This document shows, piece by piece, positions 7,403 through 14,868 of a stretch of 39,183 nt of DNA. The stretch covers positions 1 through 39,183 of the forward strand of contig JANLTP010000098.1 of NCBI GenBank assembly GCA_031363055.1, written 5' to 3'. A model generated the notes under the pieces. That model had not been told where the DNA came from. It searched no databases and worked only from the letters and a program-made list of their open reading frames with translations. Both the position numbers and the translations under genes were made by a program. The stretch's first letter is position 1. The number at the start of each line of letters is the position of its first letter. The DNA is from JANLTP01 sp031363055. GTDB lineage: Bacteria > Pseudomonadota > Gammaproteobacteria > Burkholderiales > Burkholderiaceae_E.

Positions 7403-7888
7403 CTAATGCTCCGGCTTTGCTTCAGCCAGCAACTGTCCGATCGAGGCACCCAGTTGCATATCTTCCAGCCGTCCAAAGTGGCTGACACGCAAGCTACCGC
7501 CTCGATCGATAAGCATCAGGCTCGGTGTGCCTCGCAATCGGTACGCTTGCATCGTCAGCGGGATGTCATCGTGCTTCGATGGCTGGTCAACGCCAATCGG
7601 ATAGGTCAAACGATATTCGTGCGTAAATACACGCAACGCATCGACATTCATCACCGCGTGGTGCTCGAACACAGTGTGAATGCCGATCACCGTTAGCGCC
7701 TCATCCGGAAACAGTCGTCGAACTTGACTGATCTGCGGCACACTATACATAACGCAGCCTGGGCAGAGCATTTGGAAGGCGTGCAGCAACACCACGCGGC
7801 CGCGTAAGTCTTGCAAGCTAATCGGCGCTGGCGTGTTTAGCCAGGTGCTGATTTGCAAAGGCGGGGCAAGTTCAAACTCAGTAGTCAT
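7403..7888 (-). CDS. TlpA/AhpC-like thioredoxin-fold redoxin
   Basis: This 161-residue protein starts at the ATG at 7888 with AAGGA seven bases upstream. It has the thioredoxin fold of the TlpA/peroxiredoxin group: VVLLHAFQMLCPGC carries a CPGC active site (Cys42, Cys45) and RGTPSLMLIDRGG carries the cis-proline. The insertion between strand 2 and the cis-Pro (VFEHHAVMNVDALRVFTHEY) is normal for TlpA-like proteins. There is no signal peptide or membrane anchor, so it is probably cytoplasmic. It would reduce or oxidise disulphides, or act as a thiol peroxidase; the substrate is unknown. The 180 bases between it and 7223 hold no gene I recognise. Confidence 0.8.
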   Translation of the reverse strand: MTTEFELAPPLQISTWLNTPAPISLQDLRGRVVLLHAFQMLCPGCVMYSVPQISQVRRLFPDEALTVIGIHTVFEHHAVMNVDALRVFTHEYRLTYPIGVDQPSKHDDIPLTMQAYRLRGTPSLMLIDRGGSLRVSHFGRLEDMQLGASIGQLLAEAKPEH

Positions 7889-8079
7889 CGACTAGTCCTT
7901 GATTCACCCGTCCAGAAAAGTTTGCCGACGCCCCCACCTTGCGCGCCGACGGCCTTATCAGCCATAGCGATCACAGACCGCGCCAGCATCGTCGCCGTAG
8001 TATCGCACCGGGCTTTCTCCCCGTGCCGTACGAGCATCGTACGGCGCTGGCCGAAGTCGAGCTTCATTGGTGGCACCAC
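7885..8079 (-). CDS. Possible 64-residue ORF coupled to the redoxin gene
   Basis: A short frame ends in TGA at 7885-7887 and overlaps the redoxin ATG by 4 bp, an arrangement typical of coupled genes. The product (for example MLARSVIAMADKAVGAQGGG) matches nothing I know. The redoxin has its own ribosome site, so the overlap may be chance. The stretch between 7889 and about 8170 is otherwise unassigned apart from a hairpin at 8025. Confidence 0.2.
   Translation of the reverse strand: MVPPMKLDFGQRRTMLVRHGEKARCDTTATMLARSVIAMADKAVGAQGGGVGKLFWTGESRTSR
8025..8045. repeat. Perfect 9-bp stem hairpin
   Basis: GCCGTACGA at 8025-8033, a three-base loop and TCGTACGGC at 8037-8045 form a perfect stem. 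No T-run follows on either strand, so it does not look like an intrinsic terminator. It sits in the divergent region between the redoxin and the UbiA fusion and could be a protein-binding site. Confidence 0.45.
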
Positions 8080-8107
8080 ATAGAAGGAGCTTTGGTCGTA
8101 CTCAGTT

Positions 8108-9745
8108 GTGCGCCAGACGCGACAAAAAACAGAGCAACCTTTCTTTGCGCGGCGACCCTCTCGGCGAAAACATCATGCTAAACGCAGCGCTGGCGTTCTG
8201 CATCCAAACGCGGGCGGGAACCGGCTCGAAAGCGTTGCCTGCCTTTGTTTCCCCAACCTTCGCGGCGCACTCTTTGACGCTTACAGCGCGGGTGCGCTGC
8301 AAGCCGGCGTGGAGTGCCGGGTGTTGATTCTGAGCGAGGCGAGTTTCGATTCGAATGTCCACACGCACTCGCCCGAGCAGCAGCCGCTTGAGCCGGACCT
8401 GGTCCGGGCCCAGCGCGACATCGCTTGGGCCGAGCACCTGGTTTTCGTCTACCCGACCTGGTGGGGCACCTTTCCGGCGCTGCTCAAAGGCTTCCTCGAC
8501 CGCGTAATGACGCCTGGCTTTGCCTTCCGCCATGTCTCAGCGGATCTGTGGGACAAACTGCTGACCGGCCGAACCGCCGACCTGCTCACCACAATGGATA
8601 CGCCGCCGCTCATTTACCGAATCATTTATCGCGCACCCGGACGCCAGGCGTTGGCACGCGCCACGCTCGGCTATTGCGGCGTTCGCACCGCGCGCGTCGA
8701 GGCCTTCGGTCCAGTCATCGCGTCCAGCAGCGCGCAACGAAGCCTCTGGCTGGACCGTGCCCAGGCCAGCGGTGCGCGCCTGGTTCAGGGTGCCCTCTCT
8801 CCAGCGCAGCGCCGCGCGCAGCGGCTCTTCGCCTGGCTGGTCGCGCTGCGCCTGCAGTTTTACCCGATGACCTGTGTCGCTTACAGCGTCGGCGCACTCG
8901 CCGTCGGTGCTGGACAGGCGCTGTCCATCACCGCCTACCTGCTCGGCTACCTGACCCTGTTTCTGATCGAAGCGGCCACCGTCTTCCTCAACGATTGGTT
9001 CGACTTCGACAGCGACCGGCACAACCGCAACGCCGGCCCCTTCACTGGCGGCTCGCGCGTGCTGGTGGACGAACGGCTTGACCGGGCGGCGATGCGCAAG
9101 GGCATCGGCCTGTCGCTGCTGGCCGCAGCGGCGGCGCTGGTGGCCGTGCTGGCTGCCGCGCCAGCCGCGTCGGTCGGCACCATCGCCGCGGTGTACGCCG
9201 TGTTCGCCGCGCTGGCGCTGGCCTACACCGTACCGCCCCTAAAGCTCTGCCATCGCGGATTCGGCGAACTCGACGTGGGACTCACCCATAGCGTCGGCGC
9301 GATCGTCGCCGACTACGTGGTGCAGGGGGGTGGCTGGACCGACAGCCTGCCGTGGCTGCTGGCTTTGCCTCTGGGGATATCGTTATTACCCTCGATTCTG
9401 CTCGCCGGCTGCCCCGACCGCGACGCCGATCAGGCTGCCGCCAAGCGCACCCTGGTGGTCATTCTCGGTAAACCTGGCGCCGTGCGCTTGGCGATGGCGG
9501 CGACCTTTGCAGCGCCCATCTTCGCGCTGCTGCTTTGGCTGGTGCGACCGGATGTGGCCCCGTTGATGGGCTGGAGCGCCCTCGGCGGCGCTGCCCACGC
9601 CGTCTGGCTGCTGTACCGTCTGCGCCGGTTCACGTCCGCTGAAATGCCCGAGCGTATCGATGGCAGCATCGTCTTGGCACTCACCTTCATTCTCTGGTTC
9701 TGCATCCCGCAGTTGATTGTTTTGATGCGTATGCCGGGATCGTGA
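8108..9745 (+). CDS. Fusion of flavodoxin-like NAD(P)H:quinone reductase and UbiA-type prenyltransferase
   Basis: One uninterrupted frame joins two enzymes. Residues of about 55-225 form a flavodoxin-fold NAD(P)H oxidoreductase of the MdaB/KefF/NQO type (EHLVFVYPTWWGTFPALLKG, then GFLDRVMTPGFAFR; TMDTPP). Residues of about 245-540 form an integral membrane UbiA prenyltransferase with roughly eight hydrophobic helices, the first Asp motif NDWFDFDSD (Asn295, Asp296, Asp299, Asp303) and the second motif DRDADQAAAKRT. UbiA enzymes attach or remodel isoprenoid chains on aromatic or quinone acceptors, and a quinone reductase half could supply the reduced acceptor. The start is uncertain: 8108 is a GTG, and the first 50 residues lack the usual nucleotide-binding strand (a sequence like ILVINGHP), so the 5' end may be eroded or frameshifted. 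The function is inferred from domains only. Confidence 0.8.
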   Translation: MRQTRQKTEQPFFARRPSRRKHHAKRSAGVLHPNAGGNRLESVACLCFPNLRGALFDAYSAGALQAGVECRVLILSEASFDSNVHTHSPEQQPLEPDLVRAQRDIAWAEHLVFVYPTWWGTFPALLKGFLDRVMTPGFAFRHVSADLWDKLLTGRTADLLTTMDTPPLIYRIIYRAPGRQALARATLGYCGVRTARVEAFGPVIASSSAQRSLWLDRAQASGARLVQGALSPAQRRAQRLFAWLVALRLQFYPMTCVAYSVGALAVGAGQALSITAYLLGYLTLFLIEAATVFLNDWFDFDSDRHNRNAGPFTGGSRVLVDERLDRAAMRKGIGLSLLAAAAALVAVLAAAPAASVGTIAAVYAVFAALALAYTVPPLKLCHRGFGELDVGLTHSVGAIVADYVVQGGGWTDSLPWLLALPLGISLLPSILLAGCPDRDADQAAAKRTLVVILGKPGAVRLAMAATFAAPIFALLLWLVRPDVAPLMGWSALGGAAHAVWLLYRLRRFTSAEMPERIDGSIVLALTFILWFCIPQLIVLMRMPGS

Positions 9746-9886
9746 ACGCTGCGCCAAGCGGCCTTCGGAACCGCAAGTACAGCGGTGTAAACAGCAGTGC
9801 GTTTGCCGCGCTGCGCCATGCCTGCTTGACGCCGGGCGCGGTGCATCACCGGGGGTTGGCGTTGCTCAGGCCGCATTTATCGATTG

Positions 9887-10216
9887 TCATTGCGCTGCTG
9901 CCCGTCGATCTTCGAGTCGGATCATATCGGCCAGCGTCTTGCCTGCCTCGTCGCGATAACGCTCTTCGAGCACGTCGAGCGCAGCGATTCGATCAACGCG
10001 GAAGTTGCGAAATGCTGAACGCTGCTCGCACCAGGCGGCCAGTGTCCACACGTCGCCCCAGTACAGGCAAGCCAGCGGCCATACGATACGTTCGCTCGAC
10101 ACGTTCGCCAAATCCAGGTAACCAAGCGACACCTTACGGCGAGCATCGGTAGCGAGCCTCAGCCGCTCAAGGTGCGCCCGTGTTGAATCACCACACCGGC
10201 GCGCGGATAGCCACAA
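9887..10216 (-). pseudogene. WYL-domain fragment of a YafY-type transcription regulator
   Basis: The frame encodes RLRLATDARRKVSLGYLDLA, then SERIVWPLACLYWGDVWTLA and EQRSAFRNFRVDRIAALDV, which is the WYL sensing domain of YafY-like regulators. The N-terminal winged-helix DNA-binding half is missing: the fragment begins within about 20 bases of the ridA-like stop codon and lies in the same frame after that stop. WYL domains bind ligands or nucleic acids. Without the HTH this should not act as a normal repressor. The 140 bases between 9746 and 9886 hold nothing I recognise. Confidence 0.7.
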
Positions 10217-10234
10217 GGACTGCCGCGCAGGCGC

Positions 10235-10648
10235 TCAGGCCAGCACGGCGGTGCACTCGATCTCGATCAACTGCCCCGGCACTGCCAGCGCGCTGACGAA
10301 GAGCAAGGTAACCGGCGGCTGCGCGGCGAGACCCGGACCAATGGCGTCGCTTGCTTGCGCGAATCCAACGCCCAACTGCGCCATTGTCGATTCGCCATAG
10401 CCGACAAGGTAAATAATCAGGCGGCCCACGTCGTTGAACGTCGCTTGCGCGGCAGCCAGCGCACTGGCGATATTGCGAAAAACCTGTTCGGTCTGCGCTG
10501 CAAGATCGCCGTCGCCGATCAGTTGGCCGTTTGGGTCCAAGGGCACCTGGCCGGCGACGAAGACAATCCGCGAGCCGGCCGCGACGGCGACCTGCGAATA
10601 CATTGTCGGTTTAAAAAGGCTCGACGGATTCATGGTTTGAATTGGCAT
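10235..10648 (-). CDS. RidA/YjgF/YER057c family protein
   Basis: This 137-residue protein uses the ATG at 10648, with AAGGAG six bases before it. The frame is open upstream but that part has no family match. Family features are VAAGSRIVFVAGQVPLDPNG, the AAQTEQVFRNIASALAAAQA helix and the C-terminal IEIECTAVLA. RidA members form trimers and many hydrolyse reactive enamine/imine intermediates. The classical Arg of active RidA (in a sequence like -RAxV-) is replaced here by PPVTLLFVSALAVPG, so it belongs to a subfamily with uncertain activity. Confidence 0.85.
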   Translation of the reverse strand: MPIQTMNPSSLFKPTMYSQVAVAAGSRIVFVAGQVPLDPNGQLIGDGDLAAQTEQVFRNIASALAAAQATFNDVGRLIIYLVGYGESTMAQLGVGFAQASDAIGPGLAAQPPVTLLFVSALAVPGQLIEIECTAVLA

Positions 10649-10720
10649 TGCAAACTCCTTCGTAAAAGTGCCCCTATGCTGCGCGAGTGCTACTGACAGC
10701 GTGGTGGCAGGAGTCCCTCT

Positions 10721-10972
10721 CACTTCGGTGGCCTCGCCGAGTGCCTCAAGTGCAAGAACAACGTTTGGAATTCCTATCCTCCGCATCTGCGCGCCGGCCA
10801 AATCGTCATTGACCTTAGCACCGCATCGGCAAGCTCGACCATTCGCTTGGCGCAACTCTGGGCTGACCCGGTGATGCCCTTTATCCAAAATGTCCAGATC
10901 AACAATGTCTTCTTCTCGCCGGGCGGACGAACCGATTGGCCTCAGCGGCGCGCGACCGTCACTGGCGACTGA
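10721..10972 (+). pseudogene. Chimeric remnant: beta-hydroxyacid dehydrogenase piece joined to a cupin piece
   Basis: An 84-codon frame with no obvious start reads LRAGQIVIDLSTASASSTIR, the typical strand after the NAD-binding fold in 3-hydroxyisobutyrate-type dehydrogenases. It passes without a break into LWADPVMPFIQNVQINNVFF and SPGGRTDWP. The second part closely resembles residues 24-51 of the intact cupin at 23129 (VWADPIMPVTDDVMIGNVFF, SPGGRTHWH), with the first metal His lost and the frame ending soon after. Both parts are fragments. This is the only coding trace I find in the 396-base gap 10649-11044. Confidence 0.55.
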
Positions 10973-11044
10973 TAATCAGTCTGGGCCTTGTACCCTGAAC
11001 CAACCTGAGCCGAAACCGCTCGCTGACTTCGTGCTGCCTGCGGC

Positions 11045-11692
11045 TCAGCCTGCCAGCGCGGCCCCGGGCTGAGCCAGAGAATCGGCAAAGCGGTGGTTGA
11101 CGTCGCGGTGGCCGGCCTCATCGTCGCGGACCGCGAGGACCACGTCGCGTAAGCGCGCATCGGGCGCCAATTTCCAGTAGGTGATGGCAATGGACGGCGC
11201 GGCGATGTTCTCCACTCGGCCCGCATCGATCTCGGTCAGGTACAGCGTGTAGCTGATCACGGCCTGTTCCTCGAAGTATCCGACCAGCCGGTGTGCGGTG
11301 CGCGACGACACCAGATACAGAATGAAGAAGAAACCGAAGAACACGGCCTGTGCGAGCAGGACCACCGTGCGTTCGAACCAGTTGGGCTTGGCGATCTGGA
11401 CGAAGGTCATGAGGTGCATTCGTTCGTTCTCGGCCTCGTCGAGCAGGGTGCGAATCCAGCCGGCATCGTCGACCAGCCGGCGCAGGCTGCGCAGGTGCAC
11501 GAGCATGCCACCGACCATGCCGGGGACGGCGGCGACCGTCTCGAGAACGATGGCACGGTTTCCGTATCGCTTGGCGAAGAACGTGTCGGCCAGAAAGCGC
11601 AAGAACATCGTGATTGCGAGCGCTACTCGGTCGGAAACGCCCGAGGCCGGATGATGCCGGGTCAGGCTGGGTGCGGCTGAGTCAGTCTTCAT
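11045..11692 (-). CDS. aox: Alternative oxidase (ubiquinol oxidase, non-haem diiron)
   Basis: This 215-residue protein has all diiron ligands of AOX: Glu51 in LETVAAVPG, Glu90 and His93 in NERMHLM, Glu141/142 in GYFEEQAV, and Glu192 with His195 in DEAGHRDVNH. Two hydrophobic helices (around 110-130) match the membrane-associating surface. The length equals the catalytic core of the family without a mitochondrial leader. It transfers electrons from ubiquinol to oxygen without proton pumping, at the cytoplasmic face of the membrane. It stands alone between a gene-fragment region and a repeat-bearing gap of 328 bases (11693-12020), so it is probably monocistronic. Bacterial AOX genes are patchy in distribution, and lateral transfer is plausible here. 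Confidence 0.93.
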   Translation of the reverse strand: MKTDSAAPSLTRHHPASGVSDRVALAITMFLRFLADTFFAKRYGNRAIVLETVAAVPGMVGGMLVHLRSLRRLVDDAGWIRTLLDEAENERMHLMTFVQIAKPNWFERTVVLLAQAVFFGFFFILYLVSSRTAHRLVGYFEEQAVISYTLYLTEIDAGRVENIAAPSIAITYWKLAPDARLRDVVLAVRDDEAGHRDVNHRFADSLAQPGAALAG

Positions 11693-11862
11693 GGCGGGAC
11701 TCCAAGGCTCCTAGCAACGTCAGTCGGATTTCACTACGGCATATGGGGCCGTTTGCGATCCTTTTCAACTTCAGGGCTCGGTCTGCATCGATGAGGGCGC
11801 ACGGCGTGCTCGACCAAGCTCGCCGCCCCGTTTCCTTGCTGTACACGCGGATTATGACAGTC

Positions 11863-12038
11863 GGATCATGACGCTGCTGGCTCTGGTCAACGTCGTCGCC
11901 AACCTGCAGTTTGTCGCTCGTCTGCACTGGGCCATTGCACCGATCGGGCGGATGTGCTGGCGCGTCGTACGAACGTTCTGGACGCAGATCGGCAAGCAGC
12001 CCGTACTTAGATCCGCTGCTTTAGATAAGCTGCTCAGA
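11863..12038 (+). repeat. Two-block dispersed repeat, copy 1
   Basis: Block A (11863-11904) matches 21751-21792 at 38 of 42 positions, with the core GGTCAACGTCGTCGCCAACC identical. Block B (12023-12038, AGATAAGCTGCTCAGA) matches 21810-21825 at 15 of 16. In this copy the blocks are about 118 bases apart, and in the other 17 apart. Block B encodes the final residues of the PdxA2-like protein. I do not recognise the element. The rest of 11693-12020 shows no gene. Confidence 0.6.
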
Positions 12039-13037
12039 AAGACTGCGATTCCCACTGCGCCTGCGGCTGCGCCCCATCCTGCAGGCAATGTCAAACGCGT
12101 TTTTCATCGCCTGCGGGTTGGCGACACCCTTGCCGACGATATCGTAGGCGGTGCCGTGCGCCGGCGTAGTGATCGGGATCGGCAGACCGCCTTGAACGGT
12201 GACTCCTCGCTCGAAGCCCATCAGCTTCATCGCGATCTGGCCTTGGTCATGGTACATCGTCACCACTCCGTCGTAGCCTGTACCGTCGGTTCGAATGGCG
12301 CGTACGAATACGGTGTCGGCCGAGAACGGGCCGTCAGCAACGAATCCGCGTGAGGCCGCCAGTTGCACGCCGGGTCCGATGATGCGAGCTTCCTCATCAC
12401 CATAGTTGCCATTGTCGCCGTTATGCGGGTTCAGACCGCACACCGCAATCTTCGGGTTGGCATTGCCGGCCGCCCGCAGGGCTTCGGTGATCATGCGGAT
12501 CGCATCGGCCACTTTCTCGACGCTGAGCAAGCTGCTGACCTCGCGCAGCGGCACATGCGAGGTCACCCGCGAGGTCCAGAGCTTCTCCAGCACGTTGAGT
12601 TCGCCGCAGATGCCGTCAAAGGCCAGCAGCTCGGCGAACCAGCGCATTTCGTCTTCATGATGCATGCCACCGGCGCGTAGCGCGCCCTTGTTCAATGGCG
12701 CAAAGCACAGCGCGTCGGCCTGACCGGCCTGCACCAGATGCGCACCCTCGGTAAGCGCATCCAGCATGAAGCGACCATTTTTTTCGCTGACCGTGCCCGG
12801 CGCAAATGCCGGTGCCTCCAGCCCCGACCATGGATGGGTTTTTACGTTCTTGAGCAGGTCAATGCTGGCACCGGCCGCGGCGATACCCTCGGCAAAGGTC
12901 GCCCGATTACCGATCAGCACAATCTCGGCGCAAGCGAAGGTTTGCGGATCGGCCAACAGCTTTGCAGTAAGTTCAGGGCCAATGCCGGCGGGGTCGCCGG
13001 TGAACAAGGCAATGACCGGTTTCAGGGATGAGTTCAT
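12021..13037 (-). CDS. pdxA2: PdxA2-type 4-phospho-acid dehydrogenase (4-hydroxythreonine-4-P dehydrogenase family)
   Basis: The protein has 338 residues. Family marks are TGDPAGIGPELTAKLLA at the N-terminus, GGMHHEDEMRWFAELL, GLNPHNGDNGNYGDEE and MYHDQGQIAMKLMGFERGV, which supply the three metal-binding histidines, and PIPITTPAHGTAYDIVGKG near the end. PdxA2 enzymes oxidatively decarboxylate 4-phosphorylated C4 acids (for example 4-phosphoerythronate or 4-phosphothreonate) to dihydroxyacetone phosphate in acid-sugar catabolism. Its place as last gene of a TRAP-transport operon supports this over vitamin B6 synthesis. The last ~17 residues (GRSRRRSGNRSLSEQLI) are not family-like and are written partly by the dispersed repeat, so the original 3' end may have been replaced. 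Confidence 0.85.
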   Translation of the reverse strand: MNSSLKPVIALFTGDPAGIGPELTAKLLADPQTFACAEIVLIGNRATFAEGIAAAGASIDLLKNVKTHPWSGLEAPAFAPGTVSEKNGRFMLDALTEGAHLVQAGQADALCFAPLNKGALRAGGMHHEDEMRWFAELLAFDGICGELNVLEKLWTSRVTSHVPLREVSSLLSVEKVADAIRMITEALRAAGNANPKIAVCGLNPHNGDNGNYGDEEARIIGPGVQLAASRGFVADGPFSADTVFVRAIRTDGTGYDGVVTMYHDQGQIAMKLMGFERGVTVQGGLPIPITTPAHGTAYDIVGKGVANPQAMKNAFDIACRMGRSRRRSGNRSLSEQLI

Positions 13038-13054
13038 TGGGCATCAATCTTGAG

Positions 13055-14341
13055 TTACGGACCGCCCATGGCCAGGCGCGGAATCCAGGTCGTGATGGCA
13101 GGGAAATAGGTGATCAGCAACAGGGTGCCGATCAGTGGGACGTAATAGGGGCCCATCTCGCGCAGCACATCTTTCATGGAAACCTTGGCGATATCGGCCA
13201 CCAAAAAGAGCGCCAGTCCCATCGGCGGAGTCAGCAGTCCGATCATCAGATTGAACACCACCACCATGCCCAGATGAACCGGATCAACACCAGCGGCGAC
13301 CAGGGGCTTGGCGATGATCGGTGCGATCACCAGGATTGCCGTGGTGCTATCCAGGAACATACCCACCACCAGCAGCAGGATGTTGACGATCAGCAGCAGC
13401 ACATACGGGTTCTTCGAAATCGTCAGCAAAGTCTCGGTGATGCGCTGCGGTACGGCCTCGACGGACAGGATCCAACCGAACAGCGCGGCAACCGCGACGA
13501 TGAGCAGAATTCCCGCCGATGCACCGATGGTCTCCAGCGCGGCCTCGCGGATTCCCCGCCAGGTGAGTTCTCGATAAAACAATGCGCTGATCAGTAGCGC
13601 ATAGGCAACGGTGACCGAGGCGATCTCGGTCGGCGTGAAGAAGCCGGCCAGCATGCCGGCAATCAGAATCACCGGCGCCATGATTGCAGGCAGCGCTGGT
13701 TTGAAGTCGCGCCACAAATCGGCTGCGCTCGGCCAATGCTCCGAGCGCGGATACTTGCGCCGAATCGCCAGCCAGCCGGTCATCAACATCAGCATCGCGA
13801 CGCACAGCAGCCCGGGCAATATGCCGCCCAGCAACAACTGAATGACCGAAACGCCGGTCACCGTTCCGTAGATAATCAGTGGAATGCTCGGTGGAAAGAT
13901 CGGTCCGACGATAGCTGATGAACAGGTGACCGCGCTGGCGAAGGCGTCGTTAAAACCGCGCGACCGCATCGCATCAATCTCGATCCTACCCAGTCCGCCA
14001 ATATCGGCCAGCGCCGAGCCGGACATGCCCGCAAAGATCAAGCTGCCAAAGATATTTACTTGTGCCAATCCGCCCGGTAAGCGGCCGACGGCGGTATCGG
14101 CAAATTTGTAAATGTGTTTGGAGATTCCGGCTGAATTCATCACGCTGCCGACGAACAGAAACACCGGCACTGCCACCAGCGGAAATGAATCCATCGCATA
14201 CAAGGTGCGCTGCGCGATCAGATCAATCGGCAGGCCATTGGCCAGCAAATAAACTACGCACGGTAGCCCGATCGCCAGCACCACCGGGAAGCCCAGCACG
14301 AACAGGCCAAGGAACGCCGCAATCACCAGGAGACCGTTCAT
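13055..14341 (-). CDS. dctM: TRAP transporter large permease DctM
   Basis: This 428-residue protein has about 12 hydrophobic helices and the family's features: NGLLVIAAFLGLFVLGFPVV at the start, AGMSGSALADIGGLGRIEID, IYGTVTGVSVIQLLLGGILP, and LMIGLLTPPMGLALFLVADI near the end. It is the Na+-coupled translocation subunit of a tripartite ATP-independent periplasmic transporter. It lies 32 bases after dctQ and 17 bases before the pdxA2 gene in one operon. Confidence 0.93.
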   Translation of the reverse strand: MNGLLVIAAFLGLFVLGFPVVLAIGLPCVVYLLANGLPIDLIAQRTLYAMDSFPLVAVPVFLFVGSVMNSAGISKHIYKFADTAVGRLPGGLAQVNIFGSLIFAGMSGSALADIGGLGRIEIDAMRSRGFNDAFASAVTCSSAIVGPIFPPSIPLIIYGTVTGVSVIQLLLGGILPGLLCVAMLMLMTGWLAIRRKYPRSEHWPSAADLWRDFKPALPAIMAPVILIAGMLAGFFTPTEIASVTVAYALLISALFYRELTWRGIREAALETIGASAGILLIVAVAALFGWILSVEAVPQRITETLLTISKNPYVLLLIVNILLLVVGMFLDSTTAILVIAPIIAKPLVAAGVDPVHLGMVVVFNLMIGLLTPPMGLALFLVADIAKVSMKDVLREMGPYYVPLIGTLLLITYFPAITTWIPRLAMGGP

Positions 14342-14373
14342 GGGATGGGTTGCCAGTTTTTATTATTCAAGTT

Positions 14374-14868
14374 CTAGGTAAGTGTGGTGTGCTTGTCGTC
14401 AGGCCGTTGGCGCGCCCAGGTTCGAACCAGACTCGATAGCGTTTCAAGCGACAGCAGCAGCGCACCCAACGCCAGCGGAGCCATGAACAACCAGAACGGC
14501 ATTTCCAGCGTTGCGGTCTGATTCGACAGGTTATTGCGAATCGTCACGCAGGCAGCCACGAACAGCGTACCGAACAGTGCGACACCGCAGATCTCGATCA
14601 GCAATTGCAACAGCCAGCGCGGAGTCGCCGGAATCAGGGCCTGGAACTCTTCCATGCGAATCTGACCGCCGCTGGCACTCACATGCGAAGCCGCGATGAA
14701 AGTCAGGCAAATCAGAAAGTAGCGTGCCAGCTCCTCGGCGCCCGACATCGGCACGTTGAAGATCGAACGCATGACGATCTGCGCCAGTGGTGTTGCGATC
14801 AACATGAACAGCAAGGCGAGGCTGGCCCAGCGGACCGCCGCGCGCGCAAGGTTCATGAACCGGCTCAT
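14374..14868 (-). CDS. dctQ: TRAP transporter small permease DctQ
   Basis: The protein has 164 residues from the ATG at 14868, which overlaps the dctP stop by 4 bp (ATGA), so translation is coupled. Four hydrophobic helices are visible. The family signature is the sequence SGAEELARYFLICLTFIAAS. It forms the membrane complex with DctM and stabilises docking of the binding protein. The C-terminus is cytoplasmic and charged (RTWARQRPDDKH). Confidence 0.88.
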   Translation of the reverse strand: MSRFMNLARAAVRWASLALLFMLIATPLAQIVMRSIFNVPMSGAEELARYFLICLTFIAASHVSASGGQIRMEEFQALIPATPRWLLQLLIEICGVALFGTLFVAACVTIRNNLSNQTATLEMPFWLFMAPLALGALLLSLETLSSLVRTWARQRPDDKHTTLT

